A stretch of DNA of 64,000 bases, taken from assembly GCF_003347515.1 (NCBI RefSeq), contig NZ_QEII01000234.1, positions 1 through 64,000 on the forward strand, written 5' to 3'. This stretch comes from Rhodoferax ferrireducens. Its GTDB lineage: Bacteria > Pseudomonadota > Gammaproteobacteria > Burkholderiales > Burkholderiaceae_C. This document shows positions 19,460 to 28,329 of the stretch, one piece after another. How positions within the stretch are numbered: the first letter of the stretch is position 1; each line of letters starts with the position of its first letter. Under the pieces are notes generated by a model, which saw only the letters and a program-made list of their open reading frames with translations, was not told the origin of the DNA and did not search any database. Position numbers and translations under genes: made by a program.

Positions 19460-20494
19460 TCAGGCAGCCGAGAGATCCAGTACCACGCGGGAAGGCACAT
19501 CGCCCCGCGCCAGCCGCTCGAACACCTGGTTGATGGCCGACAAGGGCTGCAACTCAATGTCGGCTTTAACCTTGCCTGCGGCCGCAAACGCCAGCGCTTC
19601 GGCCATGTCGCTGCGGTTGCCGACGAAAGAGCCGCGAATCGTGATGCAGTTGGCGACCACATCGAACAAGGGTGTGGGGAATTCGCCAGGCGGCAGGCCC
19701 ACCAGCACGCAGGTACCCCATTTGCGCGTCATGCCCACGCCCTGCTTGAAGGCGCTCAGCGAGGGCGCAGTGATCAGCACGCCATGGGCACCGCCTCCCG
19801 TGGCCTTTTTCACTGCGGCAGCGGGGTCACCGTTTTTTGCGTTCACCATGACATCGGCACCCAGGCGCTTCGCGTGTTCGAGTTTGCCGTCGTCAATGTC
19901 CACCGCACAGACGAACAGGCCCATGGCCTTGGCGTACTGAACGGCCAGATGGCCCAAGCCCCCCACACCAGAGATGACCACCCATTCACCCGGCCGGGCT
20001 TTCGTTTCTTTAATGCCCTTGTACGTGGTGACACCGGCGCAGATCAGCGGCGCCGCATCGCGGGGCGCCAGGTGGGCCGGTATGTGGGCCACGTAATTCG
20101 GGTCAGCCACGATGTACTCGGCAAAGCCGCCGTTCTTCGTGTAGCCACCGAACTGCGCCTCCGCACAGACCGGCTCGCGCGCGGCAAGGCAAAACTCGCA
20201 ATGCCCGCAAGCGGAATACAGCCAAGGCACGCCGACGCGGTCGCCCTCCTTGACCGCCGTCACTCCCGCGCCCAGAGCCGTGACGATGCCAATGCCCTCA
20301 TGACCCGGTGTGAACGGCAGCGTGGGCTTGAGCGGCCAGTCGCCATTGGCGGCATGCAGGTCGGTGTGGCACACGCCGCAGGCCTCGGTCTTGACCAGAA
20401 TCTGGCCGGGCCCGGGGGTGGGAATATCGAGTTCCCTGATCACCAGCGGCTGGCCGAATTGCTCGACCATCGCCGCTTGCATTTTGCTTGTCAT
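19460..20494 (-). CDS. adhP: zinc-dependent alcohol dehydrogenase (AdhP type)
   Basis: The 344-residue medium-chain dehydrogenase has a catalytic zinc site in CGVCHTDLH and PGHEGIG, a structural zinc cluster in CGHCEFCLAAREPVC, and the NAD-binding GVGGLGHLAVQ. It interconverts primary alcohols such as ethanol with aldehydes in the cytosol. It begins 46 bases after the aldehyde dehydrogenase on the same strand, so the pair would take an alcohol through the aldehyde to the acid. The direction in vivo is not known. Confidence 0.93.
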   Translation of the reverse strand: MTSKMQAAMVEQFGQPLVIRELDIPTPGPGQILVKTEACGVCHTDLHAANGDWPLKPTLPFTPGHEGIGIVTALGAGVTAVKEGDRVGVPWLYSACGHCEFCLAAREPVCAEAQFGGYTKNGGFAEYIVADPNYVAHIPAHLAPRDAAPLICAGVTTYKGIKETKARPGEWVVISGVGGLGHLAVQYAKAMGLFVCAVDIDDGKLEHAKRLGADVMVNAKNGDPAAAVKKATGGGAHGVLITAPSLSAFKQGVGMTRKWGTCVLVGLPPGEFPTPLFDVVANCITIRGSFVGNRSDMAEALAFAAAGKVKADIELQPLSAINQVFERLARGDVPSRVVLDLSAA

Positions 20495-20540
20495 GATTGG
20501 CTCCTTGGTTTAAATACCTGCCTGAAAAAGGCGTCGAGGC

Positions 20541-21923
20541 TTAAGCCGGTGCGTCCAGCGTGGCCAGGCGAACCAGTTTCTTGTTGACGAACTCCTGAAT
20601 GCCCATGTTGCCGAGCTCGCGCCCGTAGCCGGAGTCCTTGATGCCGCCGAACGGCAGTTCGGCATCGGTCCAGTCGATGTTGTTGATGAACATCATGCCG
20701 GTGTCAACACGGCTGGCTACTTTTCTGCCACGCTCAAGGTCCTTCGTCCAGACCGAGCCGCCCAGGCCGAAGTCGGAGTCGTTGGCGAGCGCGATGGCCG
20801 CGTCCTCATCCTTGACCCGGAAGAAACTGACGACCGGGCCAAAAAACTCATCCCTGAACGCCGGATTGTCGGGCTCGATGTCAGTGAGAATCGTCGTTTG
20901 CATGAACGAGCCGGGTCGCTCGATACGCTTGCCGCCCAGCAACAGCGTGGCGCCGTGTGTCACCGCCACGTCCACCTGCGCGATCAGTTGCACCAGAGCA
21001 GCCTCGGTGGAGAGCGGGCCATGCGTGGTCTTCTCGTCCATCGGGTCACCCGGCTTCAGGGCAGACAGGGCCAGCGTGAACCTTTCAAGGAATTTGTCGG
21101 CAATCGATTCGAGGACGATGAAGCGCTTGGCAGCACAGCAGGTTTGGCCGGCGTTGTACATGCGTCCCCATACGGCCCAGGGAATGGTCTTGTCGAGATC
21201 GGCATCGTCGAGCACGATGAAGGCGTCGCTGCCACCGAGTTCCATTGATGATTTTTTCAGGTTTTGCCCGGCGCGTGCGGCAATGCTGCGTCCGGCTGCG
21301 ACGCTGCCGGTCAGGGCCACACCCTTGACGCGCGGGTCGTCGACGACGCGATCCGATTGTTCGTGCGAGATCAGCAGGTTGGTGTAGGCACCGATCGGCG
21401 CACCGGCGTCGATCAGGAGCTTCTCAAAAGCGATGGCACACTGCGGCACGCAGCCCGCGTGCTTGACCACCAGCACGTTGCCCGCCATCAGTTGCGGACC
21501 GGCGACGCGGGCCAGCTGGTAGAACGGAAAATTCCAGGGCTCCACGCAAAAAAGTACGCCAAAGGGGCTGCTCTCCATGTGCGCTTCCCCCACCTTCGGA
21601 TTCAGTTTCACCGGTGCCAGAAAGGTTTCCGCGTGCTGGGCGTAGTAGGCGAGGATGGCTGCGCTGAACTTGACTTCACCGCGGGCCTCATTGATGCGCT
21701 TGCCCATCTCCAGTGTTGCCAGTCGGGCGAAATCGTGGACATGGGCCAGCATGAGCGCTGCAGCCTTGTTCAGAATCGCGGCCCGATCAGCGTAGCTGGT
21801 CTGCTTCCAGGTCTGGAAGCAGGCCTCGGCGGTAGCGAGCGATTGTTCGAGCTGTGGATTGCTCAGGTGTTCAAAGCTTTTCATAACTTTGCCGTCGTTG
21901 GGGTTGACGCTTTGGTAGGTCAT
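20541..21923 (-). CDS. NAD(P)-dependent aldehyde (succinate-semialdehyde-like) dehydrogenase
   Basis: The 460-residue aldehyde dehydrogenase has glutamate in MELGGSDAFIVLDDADLD and catalytic Cys in NAGQTCCAAKRF, plus CVEPWNFPFYQLAR. It resembles the short succinate-semialdehyde dehydrogenase group (Sad/YneI). I chose ATG 21923, nine bases after GGAGAG; a TTG lies three codons upstream. It heads a two-gene unit with adhP. The preceding 230 bases contain no gene but do contain an inverted repeat. Confidence 0.9.
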   Translation of the reverse strand: MTYQSVNPNDGKVMKSFEHLSNPQLEQSLATAEACFQTWKQTSYADRAAILNKAAALMLAHVHDFARLATLEMGKRINEARGEVKFSAAILAYYAQHAETFLAPVKLNPKVGEAHMESSPFGVLFCVEPWNFPFYQLARVAGPQLMAGNVLVVKHAGCVPQCAIAFEKLLIDAGAPIGAYTNLLISHEQSDRVVDDPRVKGVALTGSVAAGRSIAARAGQNLKKSSMELGGSDAFIVLDDADLDKTIPWAVWGRMYNAGQTCCAAKRFIVLESIADKFLERFTLALSALKPGDPMDEKTTHGPLSTEAALVQLIAQVDVAVTHGATLLLGGKRIERPGSFMQTTILTDIEPDNPAFRDEFFGPVVSFFRVKDEDAAIALANDSDFGLGGSVWTKDLERGRKVASRVDTGMMFINNIDWTDAELPFGGIKDSGYGRELGNMGIQEFVNKKLVRLATLDAPA

Positions 21924-22013
21924 GGTTTTCAACTCTCCGGGTTACGTTGGGGGGCGAGGTGGGCTTGATGCGGTGAGCACCAAAGCCGTACGATGCGCGC
22001 ACACGTAGCGCCC

Positions 22014-22035
22014 GTCTGTGCATCGTCGCACAGAC
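22014..22035. promoter_or_regulatory. inverted repeat upstream of the aldehyde dehydrogenase gene
   Basis: GTCTGTGC and GCACAGAC are perfectly complementary with a six-base centre, about 90 bases before the dehydrogenase start. The rest of 21924-22154 shows nothing I can name. This could be an operator or a hairpin. Confidence 0.4.
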
Positions 22036-22154
22036 AGGCTGAAATTCGGCTAAGAAAAGAGTAACTGGCTGTTGGGCATGGACGGCGCTGACACATCCTG
22101 GCGTACAACCCCGGCATGACCCCGGTCGCTAGCGCCCGGGCTGTCTTTGGATGG

Positions 22155-22664
22155 TTAAAGCAGCAAGGAGCCAAAATGGCGCGCAAACGCCTGTGTGGTC
22201 TCAGCGCTCATTCGTTGACCGATAAAAATCTCTACGCCGCGTAACAATTTACGCAGTTCGGCCGGGCTGTCACACCGATTGATGGCGTCGCAAATAGGGG
22301 CGCCCGAGGCACCCAGTTTGTCGAGGACAAAATCCGACGCTTGCTGGCGCACTTTCTCAAACTCTTGCGGGCTGGTGGCAGGTCGGGGAAGGTCGGTGGC
22401 TTCGGCAGCAGCAAAACCCGGTGCGGCGGGTTGCTGCAAGAGCGTGATGTCGTCGGTGAAGGCGATCAATCCTGCCCGCAGCAGGTGATCCAGCACACTG
22501 TCCAATTCTCCAACTCGCACAAAAGCGCCCAGATCGTTGACCGTTTTCTTACCGTCCACCACGATCAATACACGCCGTTGCAGGGCACTCAATGAACCGC
22601 TGCGCCCGGCAATCTCTGCCCTGCCCTTCTCTGTCTTGATGTATTTCATGCCTGGGTTCATCAT
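22155..22664 (-). CDS. hypothetical protein with a possible winged-helix-like N-terminus
   Basis: The protein is 169 residues from ATG 22664 (MMNPGMKYIKTEKG); the start is uncertain by a few codons. The N-terminal part (LSALQRRVLIVVDGKKTVNDLG, LDSVLDHLLRAGLI) looks like a small helical domain of winged-helix type. A Pro/Ala-rich linker and a helical C-terminal part with FVLDKLGASGAP and RKLLRGVEIFIGQRMS follow. It has no signal peptide. It is divergent from the AlkD-like gene, sharing a 55-base gap. I do not recognise the family. Confidence 0.65.
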   Translation of the reverse strand: MMNPGMKYIKTEKGRAEIAGRSGSLSALQRRVLIVVDGKKTVNDLGAFVRVGELDSVLDHLLRAGLIAFTDDITLLQQPAAPGFAAAEATDLPRPATSPQEFEKVRQQASDFVLDKLGASGAPICDAINRCDSPAELRKLLRGVEIFIGQRMSAETTQAFARHFGSLLL

Positions 22665-22719
22665 CTGTGTCTTGAAATCATGCCGCACGGCGATTATCCG
22701 TTGTTCATCTGACGCCACC

Positions 22720-23400
22720 ATGCACGACATCAAACATGCCCTTGCCCTGCTGCAACAGGACGCCCGTCCCGCCGAGCTGACGGGCATGGCACGATTTGGC
22801 ATCGACATCGACCACCGCCTCGGCTTGTCAATGCCAGCCATGCGCCGTGCCGCCAGGACTCTGGGCCATGATCACGCCCTGGCCATTGCGCTGTGGGACA
22901 CCGGCATACCCGATGCCCGGATCGTGGCCGGCATGGTGGCCGATCCCGCCAAGTTGACCTCGCGGCAGATGGACGCCTGGGCCAAAAGCTTCACCTCCTG
23001 GGATGTTTGCGATCAGGTCTGCGGCAGTGCCTTTCTGGCGTCTCCGTTGGCATGGGGCAAGGTGACGGTGTGGGCTGCACAGAAAGGCGAATTTGTCCGT
23101 CGCGCGGCATTCGCCTTACTAGCCACTCTGGCCGTACACGACAAGGCAGCCACTGACGAGCGCTTTGTAGCGGCACTGCCCCTGATCGAGGGCACGGCAG
23201 CAGACGAGCGCAACTTCGTGAAAAAAGCGGTGAACTGGGCACTGCGCAACATTGGCAAGCGCAACCTGGTACTCAACGCCGCGGCCATCGCGGCAGCACG
23301 GCGTATTCAACAACAAGATACCCGTTCTGCCCGCTGGATTGCAGCCGATGCATTGCGCGAACTCACAAGCGACGCGGTACAAAAACGGTTGCGGGAGTAA
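22720..23400 (+). CDS. DNA alkylation repair (AlkD-like HEAT-repeat) protein
   Basis: The 226-residue all-helical protein has the pattern of the DNA alkylation repair family: GMARFGIDIDHRLGLSMPAMR near the N-terminus, then helical pairs such as DAWAKSFTSWDVCDQVCG, EFVRRAAFALLATLAVHDK and DERNFVKKAVNWALRNIGKRN. Characterised AlkD proteins are glycosylases that remove 3-methyladenine and 7-methylguanine; many relatives are untested. I start at ATG 22720 because the frame upstream overlaps the divergent gene. Confidence 0.88.
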   Translation: MHDIKHALALLQQDARPAELTGMARFGIDIDHRLGLSMPAMRRAARTLGHDHALAIALWDTGIPDARIVAGMVADPAKLTSRQMDAWAKSFTSWDVCDQVCGSAFLASPLAWGKVTVWAAQKGEFVRRAAFALLATLAVHDKAATDERFVAALPLIEGTAADERNFVKKAVNWALRNIGKRNLVLNAAAIAAARRIQQQDTRSARWIAADALRELTSDAVQKRLRE

Positions 23401-23461
23401 CGCCGCACGCGGGCGAATGTATCGCTAAATTGCTACGGACGCTCCGAACTGATACCGTTGC

Positions 23462-24067
23462 TCAGTCGCCAATCAAGGCACGATAAGCACGACGTGTATC
23501 AGGCGCCACAGACTCAAGCAGCTGCGCATAGGATGTCTTGTGCCGTGCCAGCATCCGTGCCGAAGCCACGGTTTTGGACCTGCAAAACCAATGGCAGGTG
23601 TGCTGCATCAGGAACAGTTCGGCTGACAGGGTGAATGCCTTGGCTTTGTCGGTCTGATTGAGGCTGTTTTTTGCGGCGTTCGTGATCCCTTGCGCATGAA
23701 TACTCAGCGCCTTGCGCAGGTCAAATGTGGCGTTTGAAAATAGCTTGTCGGCATACGGTACAGACAATGGGAGTTTGCTCACGCGTGCGTCTGCCTCATC
23801 AACCCCGGAAAACTCGGCAACGAAACGGTTGAACTGCTCACACAGCTCCATCTCGGCGGTGCTCAACAGGCTCCAGATTTGTGCCCGGCGATCTGGGTCA
23901 GGCTCACCCAGCGTTCGCAGATAGCCCTCCGTCAGGCTTTCCATCAGCTTTTCAATCTGGTGTTTGCCGAGGTGGCTCCCCAGCAAGGCAATGCGTCTGT
24001 TCTGATCTCTTGACTTGAGCGTGTACGCGCCAGCGGCGGTCAGCATCAGCAGAATAAATATTTCCAT
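23462..24067 (-). CDS. hypothetical protein with an N-terminal membrane anchor
   Basis: The protein is 201 residues from ATG 24067. MEIFILLMLTAAGAYTLKS forms a single membrane segment or uncleaved signal, followed by a soluble, mostly helical part (about residues 25-200) with no metal-binding or nucleotide motif I can see. It is convergent with the AlkD-like gene and divergent from the EthD gene. Upstream in-frame codons are rejected because they are poor in family-like composition. I do not recognise it. Confidence 0.65.
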   Translation of the reverse strand: MEIFILLMLTAAGAYTLKSRDQNRRIALLGSHLGKHQIEKLMESLTEGYLRTLGEPDPDRRAQIWSLLSTAEMELCEQFNRFVAEFSGVDEADARVSKLPLSVPYADKLFSNATFDLRKALSIHAQGITNAAKNSLNQTDKAKAFTLSAELFLMQHTCHWFCRSKTVASARMLARHKTSYAQLLESVAPDTRRAYRALIGD

Positions 24068-24197
24068 GGGGCGTGCGGGAACGATTGAGCAAGGTACGTG
24101 AGTGTAGTGTCGCGGGACTGGCAATTGCGGGCGCGCCTTGCTATATTGCATGGCTGGCCAACCGCTTGCTGGTCGCGATACAAAAAGGAGAGAACAC

Positions 24198-24506
24198 ATG
24201 GCCAAAATTATTGCGATCTACCAGCAGCCTGCTGACGCCGCTGTATTCGACGACTACTACTTCAACAAACATGTGCCGCTGGCCAAGACCATTCCCGGCT
24301 TGCGCAGCTATGAGGTCACACGCGGTGATGTGATGGGCATGGCTGGCAAACACGGCGCCTACCTGGTCGCCATCCTGGAGTTTGAATCCATGTCCGCGAT
24401 TCAGGCGGCCTTGACATCACCGCAAGGGCAGGCGGTGGCCGCCGATCTGGCCAACTTTGCCGGTGCCGGGGTGGACTTGATGATGAGCGAGACGCGGTTG
24501 GTCTGA
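24198..24506 (+). CDS. EthD-family small protein
   Basis: The 102-residue dimeric alpha-beta barrel type protein starts MAKIIAIYQQPADAAVFDDYY, with NKHVPLAKTIPGLRSYEV typical of EthD. AAGGAG precedes the ATG by 7 bases. The family includes a protein needed for ethyl tert-butyl ether breakdown, but most members have no known role. The gene stands alone, ending 15 bases before the convergent aminotransferase. Confidence 0.85.
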   Translation: MAKIIAIYQQPADAAVFDDYYFNKHVPLAKTIPGLRSYEVTRGDVMGMAGKHGAYLVAILEFESMSAIQAALTSPQGQAVAADLANFAGAGVDLMMSETRLV

Positions 24507-24521
24507 CAGACCCGTATCAAA

Positions 24522-25709
24522 TCAAAGCGCCTGCCCCAAGCGTGCAATCCCCTCCTCGATCTTCTCCAGCCCGACCGTCGCGAAGCTCAGTCGCAAAGCA
24601 GACAGATCAGGGTCATGGGCAAAGAAGGGCGCGCCAGGCACAAAGGCCACTCCTTTGTCGATGGCGCGTTTGGCAAAGTCGGGGGCCGAGTGGCCCCTGC
24701 CCTCAGCGCCCGTGAGTCTGGCCCAGAAAAACATGCCGCCTTGAGGCGCGTTGAACTCAATGGCGCTGCCCAACTCGCGGCGCAAGGATTCGGCCATGAC
24801 GCGGGCGCGCTCGGCGTAGGTCTTGCGCACCACGGCCAGCGCACCGTCCAGGCGGTTCAAGGTGAGATAGTGCGCAGCAATGGCCTGGGTCAGGTTGCTG
24901 GTGTGGGCGTCGCTGAACTGTTTGCACATGGTGGCATTGACCAACAGGGCCGGCGGTGCAATCATCCAGCCGACGCGCAAACCCGGGCTCAGGATTTTGC
25001 TGAAAGACCCGCAATGGGCCAGCCAGTCGCGGCTGCCGGGAATACCGTCACTCAGGGCCAGCATGCTCTGCGGCGGTGGCTGGTCAAAATACAGCTCACC
25101 GTAGGGATCGTCTTCCACCACCAGCGTCCGGGTGCGCACTGCAATTTCGAGAATGCGCTTGCGCCGCGCCAGGCTGAGCGTGGCGCCGCTGGGGTTGCCG
25201 AAGGTGGGGATCAGGTAGACCAGCTTCGGCTTGTGTTCTTCAATGAGTTTTTCGAGCTGGTCCACGTCCACGCCGTCGGCGTCAATCGGCGCGCCGATGA
25301 TGTGCGCGCCATACAGGCGAAAGCACTGGATGGTGGCCAGAAAGGTGGGCGCCTCCACAATGACTTTGTCGCCGGGCGAGATCATGGTCTTGCCGATCAG
25401 ATCGAGCGCCTGCTGACTGCCGGTGGTGACGATCAGACCTTCTGGCGTGACGGTCGCACCCTTATTGGCCATGAAACGGCTGATGCCTTCGCGCAAAGGC
25501 TGGTAGCCCTCGGTGGCGCCGTACTGCAGCACCGGGCCGGGGCTGTTGGTGAGCACGGCGTTGCTCGATTCCTTGATGCCTTCCGCGTCAAACAACGCCG
25601 GGTCGGGAAAACCGCCGGCAAAGCTGATGATGCCGGGCTTGCCCAGCAGCTTGAAGAGTTCACGGATGGCGGAGGTTTCGACGTTTTTCAGGCGATCGGC
25701 AAATTGCAT
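24522..25709 (-). CDS. PLP-dependent aminotransferase (2-aminoadipate/LysN-like)
   Basis: The 395-residue class I/II aminotransferase has ISFAGGFPDPALFD near the N-terminus, the TTGSQQALDLIGK cofactor loop, Asp/Tyr-rich VVEDDPYGELYFD, and PLP lysine in GSFSKILSPGLRVGW. It resembles 2-aminoadipate aminotransferases and the aminotransferase part of MocR proteins, but has no DNA-binding domain. The substrate is probably a branched-chain, aromatic or aminoadipate amino acid. It is a single gene, preceded by a strong hairpin belonging to its upstream neighbour. Confidence 0.9.
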   Translation of the reverse strand: MQFADRLKNVETSAIRELFKLLGKPGIISFAGGFPDPALFDAEGIKESSNAVLTNSPGPVLQYGATEGYQPLREGISRFMANKGATVTPEGLIVTTGSQQALDLIGKTMISPGDKVIVEAPTFLATIQCFRLYGAHIIGAPIDADGVDVDQLEKLIEEHKPKLVYLIPTFGNPSGATLSLARRKRILEIAVRTRTLVVEDDPYGELYFDQPPPQSMLALSDGIPGSRDWLAHCGSFSKILSPGLRVGWMIAPPALLVNATMCKQFSDAHTSNLTQAIAAHYLTLNRLDGALAVVRKTYAERARVMAESLRRELGSAIEFNAPQGGMFFWARLTGAEGRGHSAPDFAKRAIDKGVAFVPGAPFFAHDPDLSALRLSFATVGLEKIEEGIARLGQAL

Positions 25710-25800
25710 GGAAGTCTTTCATTTCCCCCTCAAACAAACGGGGGATAGGTTGCATTAACTTCCTATTATTGTTCAGAGATCGCACGACTGAAGAGCTGGG

Positions 25801-25832
25801 AACAGGAACGGCCCCGTGGGGCCGTTCCTGTT
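25801..25832 (-). terminator. strong hairpin downstream of the ice-binding gene
   Basis: A 15-bp perfect inverted repeat, AACAGGAACGGCCCC and its complement, with a two-base centre lies 25 bases beyond the ice-binding gene's stop. It lacks a T-run, so termination is likely but not certain. Confidence 0.6.
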
Positions 25833-25857
25833 GTCAGCGATGCAGCTATCCGCGTCT

Positions 25858-27051
25858 TTACGGGGCCGGTTGTGTCACCGAGTTCTGCTGGAGCGTGACT
25901 GCCGTCTGTGCCAGCAGTCGGCCGTTGACCGAGGCGCCCGTTTTCACGGCGATCAGTGTCTTGGCCAGAACGATGCCTTCAAAGTGCGCCGTCGTTCCAA
26001 TGGACACTTCGCCAGCGGACTGCCAGAAAACATTCTTGGGCAATGCGCCGCCGGCCATGGTCACACGCGTGCCATTGGCCTGGGTAATGCCACCCGCGAT
26101 CTGGAAGATCCAGACGTCGTTCGGGCCACCTGTAAGCGTGACATCGGTGGAGATCAAGACATCGGTACCCCATTTGTAAAGGCCCGGGGACAGGGTGAGT
26201 CCGCCAATCTCGCCCGCGCCCAGATTGACGAAATCAGGGAATGTCCGTCCGGCGGCGTTGGTGTAGGCAATTTCCATGTCGCCTATCGCCGTGGTCAGCA
26301 AGGTGGCGTTGGTCACCTTGCAGGGCGGACCGGCCGCATCGACCGAGTAAATCAGCCCGGTCATGACTTCCGGACAGGTCAGGCCGATGGCCGCACCGGT
26401 GATCGGGCTGGCCCCCACATCCCCATTGATGGCCGAAGCGTAAACGTCGGTGACACCGGTTTTGGTCAGAATCGCGAACGTACCGGCCGTTCCCAGGCTG
26501 ACCGGCGCTTGTGCGGCAAATGCGATGGCACTGGTCGTGAAGTGCCAGACAACGGGCACGGCCAAGGCCGTGCCGCCAGCGTTCCTGGCTGCGGTGGTGA
26601 TCGTAGCGGTATAGCTGGTATTGGTATTGAGTGCGGACCCGCTTGGCGTGAAGCTGGCCACCGTGTTGGCGGCGTTCATGGTGACGGTGCCGGCCACGCT
26701 GTTTCCGCTGGTCTCCTTGAGCGTGAAGGTGAGTTGCGTGCCAGCCGGGGACGAGTTGAGCGTTGCCGGATCCATGGGCTCGCTGAAAGTGGCGCTGACC
26801 ACCGTGCCGGTCACGATGTTGTTGCTGCCATGGGTGCTGGTCGGTATATAGATGGCGTCGTCACTGGGGTTGGTGGAAATCACCGTGGGACCAGCGACTG
26901 ACGCCAACGCACTTTTGCTTGCGCTTTCCGCCGTGGAGCCGCCATCGCTTGCACCGCCGCATCCGGTGACCAGCGTGGCCAGCAGCAATGCCAAAAGCCA
27001 CATCAGTGGCTTGAATAAGCTTTCGAGTCTGTACATTTTTTCGTTCTTCAT
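25858..27051 (-). CDS. lipoprotein with an Ig-like and a DUF3494 (ice-binding-like) domain
   Basis: The protein is 397 residues from ATG 27051. A signal with lipobox LVTGC near residue 30 predicts a lipid-anchored surface or periplasmic protein. A bacterial Ig-like domain (about 55-170; VISTNPSDDAIYIPTST, FSEPMDPATL) precedes an ice-binding-like DUF3494 domain (about 180-395; LGTAGTFAILTKTGVTDVYAS, GDVGASPITG, DVWIFQIAGG). The C-terminus KTGASVNGRLLAQTAVTLQ is the usual end of this fold. Some members bind ice; others are adhesins or have no known role. A second possible start is five codons downstream. Confidence 0.85.
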   Translation of the reverse strand: MKNEKMYRLESLFKPLMWLLALLLATLVTGCGGASDGGSTAESASKSALASVAGPTVISTNPSDDAIYIPTSTHGSNNIVTGTVVSATFSEPMDPATLNSSPAGTQLTFTLKETSGNSVAGTVTMNAANTVASFTPSGSALNTNTSYTATITTAARNAGGTALAVPVVWHFTTSAIAFAAQAPVSLGTAGTFAILTKTGVTDVYASAINGDVGASPITGAAIGLTCPEVMTGLIYSVDAAGPPCKVTNATLLTTAIGDMEIAYTNAAGRTFPDFVNLGAGEIGGLTLSPGLYKWGTDVLISTDVTLTGGPNDVWIFQIAGGITQANGTRVTMAGGALPKNVFWQSAGEVSIGTTAHFEGIVLAKTLIAVKTGASVNGRLLAQTAVTLQQNSVTQPAP

Positions 27052-27522
27052 TTGAACCCGCCATAGACGGGTGTAGAGCCGATCCCTTGTGGATGCGGCC
27101 ATGGATGTTGTGTTCCGGATTTCGCCGTTGATATGCTTCGCGACGATGGGGAGTCCCCAGTCTGGGTTCCGTGTGGAGAACGTCTCTGACGACGAGGTGG
27201 TTCTAGGATTTGCTGAACCAGGCGACACGCATGTCGGAGACAATCACGCTGGGTGGGACCTGGTCATTATTGAACTGTCCAATCGTTACAGATGTAATAG
27301 ATGCGTTACATATGCTGCATTGCAGCGTAACTTCTGCGTTACAAATAGCAGCACAAAATTCCCGGCACATGACGAGCCGGTGACGTGCATCGGAGCATTC
27401 AATGGACCTGAATCACAAAATAACTGTTGTGCGGGGCACGAATGGTGCATGAATTGGCTTTGACAGCCCGCGACTGGGTTAAATTCTCGCCGATCGCAAA
27501 AAAACAATTACATACAGAACCC
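27052..27522. promoter_or_regulatory. 471-bp non-coding gap with two helically phased palindromes
   Basis: No convincing gene is seen between the divergent ice-binding and HDOD genes. Two similar palindromes stand out: GTAATAGATGCGTTAC (27294-27309) and GTAACTTCTGCGTTAC (27327-27342). They share the form GTAAY-N6-GTTAC and are exactly 33 bases apart, three helical turns. They look like paired operators for a dimeric regulator. Confidence 0.55.
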
Positions 27523-28329
27523 ATGTCCAGCCTAGATTCGTTCTTTGAGTCAGTCAAGCTCCCCTCCATTCCAGAGGTGGCACACGCCCTGATCAAGACG
27601 CTTAACAATCCCGAAGTGTCCTTCATAGAGTTGCGCAACATCATCGCCCAGGACCCGGCCCTGTGCGCCAAGCTATTGCGCCTGGCTAACAGCGCGCAGT
27701 TTGGCCTGCCGCGCGGCGTGGGCACGCTGGACGATGCCATGGCCATGGTGGGTCTGTCCAAAATCCGCACCTTGTCCCTGGGTACCTACATGGATGGCGC
27801 CTTCCCTGCGCTGCCGGGCCTGAACCGTAACGATTACTGGAAAAACAGCATGGCCTGCGCCGGGTACGCGCAATGGCTGGCTGACTGCCTGCACATGGAC
27901 ACCCAGCAAGCCTGGTTGACCGGCATGATGCTGCGCCTGGGCGAACTGCTGATCGGCCAAGTAGAGCCCAAGACACTGCTGGAAATCGAAAAACTGCCCC
28001 ACTTGCCGGGCAGCCGCTGGGAACGCGAAAAGCGCCTGGTGGGTTTTACCGAAGGACAAATCACCGCCGAACTGGCCCGCCGCTGGAATTTTCCGATGCA
28101 AATTGTGCAGGCCTTGCAGCGTTCCGCAGCCCCGCTGACCGAGCAGGCGTTTTCGCGTCTGGGCGCGGTCGTTCATCTGGCTGCGCTGCTCGCGGACACG
28201 CCCTACACCGGCCCTGACATGCTTGACTCCTTGCCCCTGGACGTGGTGGATTCTTTCCAGACGGATGTTCAATGGAGGACGGCCAAGTTTCCGTTGGTCG
28301 ACTCATTTATTGACATCACTGCACCATGA
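27523..28329 (+). CDS. HDOD-domain protein
   Basis: The protein is 268 residues from ATG 27523. The HDOD domain covers about residues 10-200: LPSIPEVAHALIKTLNNPEV, IIAQDPALCAKLLRLANSAQFG, DAMAMVGLSKIRTLSL, WLTGMMLRLGELLI. HDOD domains resemble HD phosphohydrolases but usually lack catalytic metal ligands and act in signalling, often beside cyclic-di-GMP proteins. Its stop overlaps nth by four bases, and a diguanylate cyclase follows nth. The partner is unknown. Confidence 0.9.
   Translation: MSSLDSFFESVKLPSIPEVAHALIKTLNNPEVSFIELRNIIAQDPALCAKLLRLANSAQFGLPRGVGTLDDAMAMVGLSKIRTLSLGTYMDGAFPALPGLNRNDYWKNSMACAGYAQWLADCLHMDTQQAWLTGMMLRLGELLIGQVEPKTLLEIEKLPHLPGSRWEREKRLVGFTEGQITAELARRWNFPMQIVQALQRSAAPLTEQAFSRLGAVVHLAALLADTPYTGPDMLDSLPLDVVDSFQTDVQWRTAKFPLVDSFIDITAP

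Noticed and set aside
27089-27463. 124-codon open frame in the gap before the HDOD gene
   Set aside because: No ribosome binding site, no recognisable family, odd composition, and it overlaps the paired palindromes, so the region is better read as regulatory.
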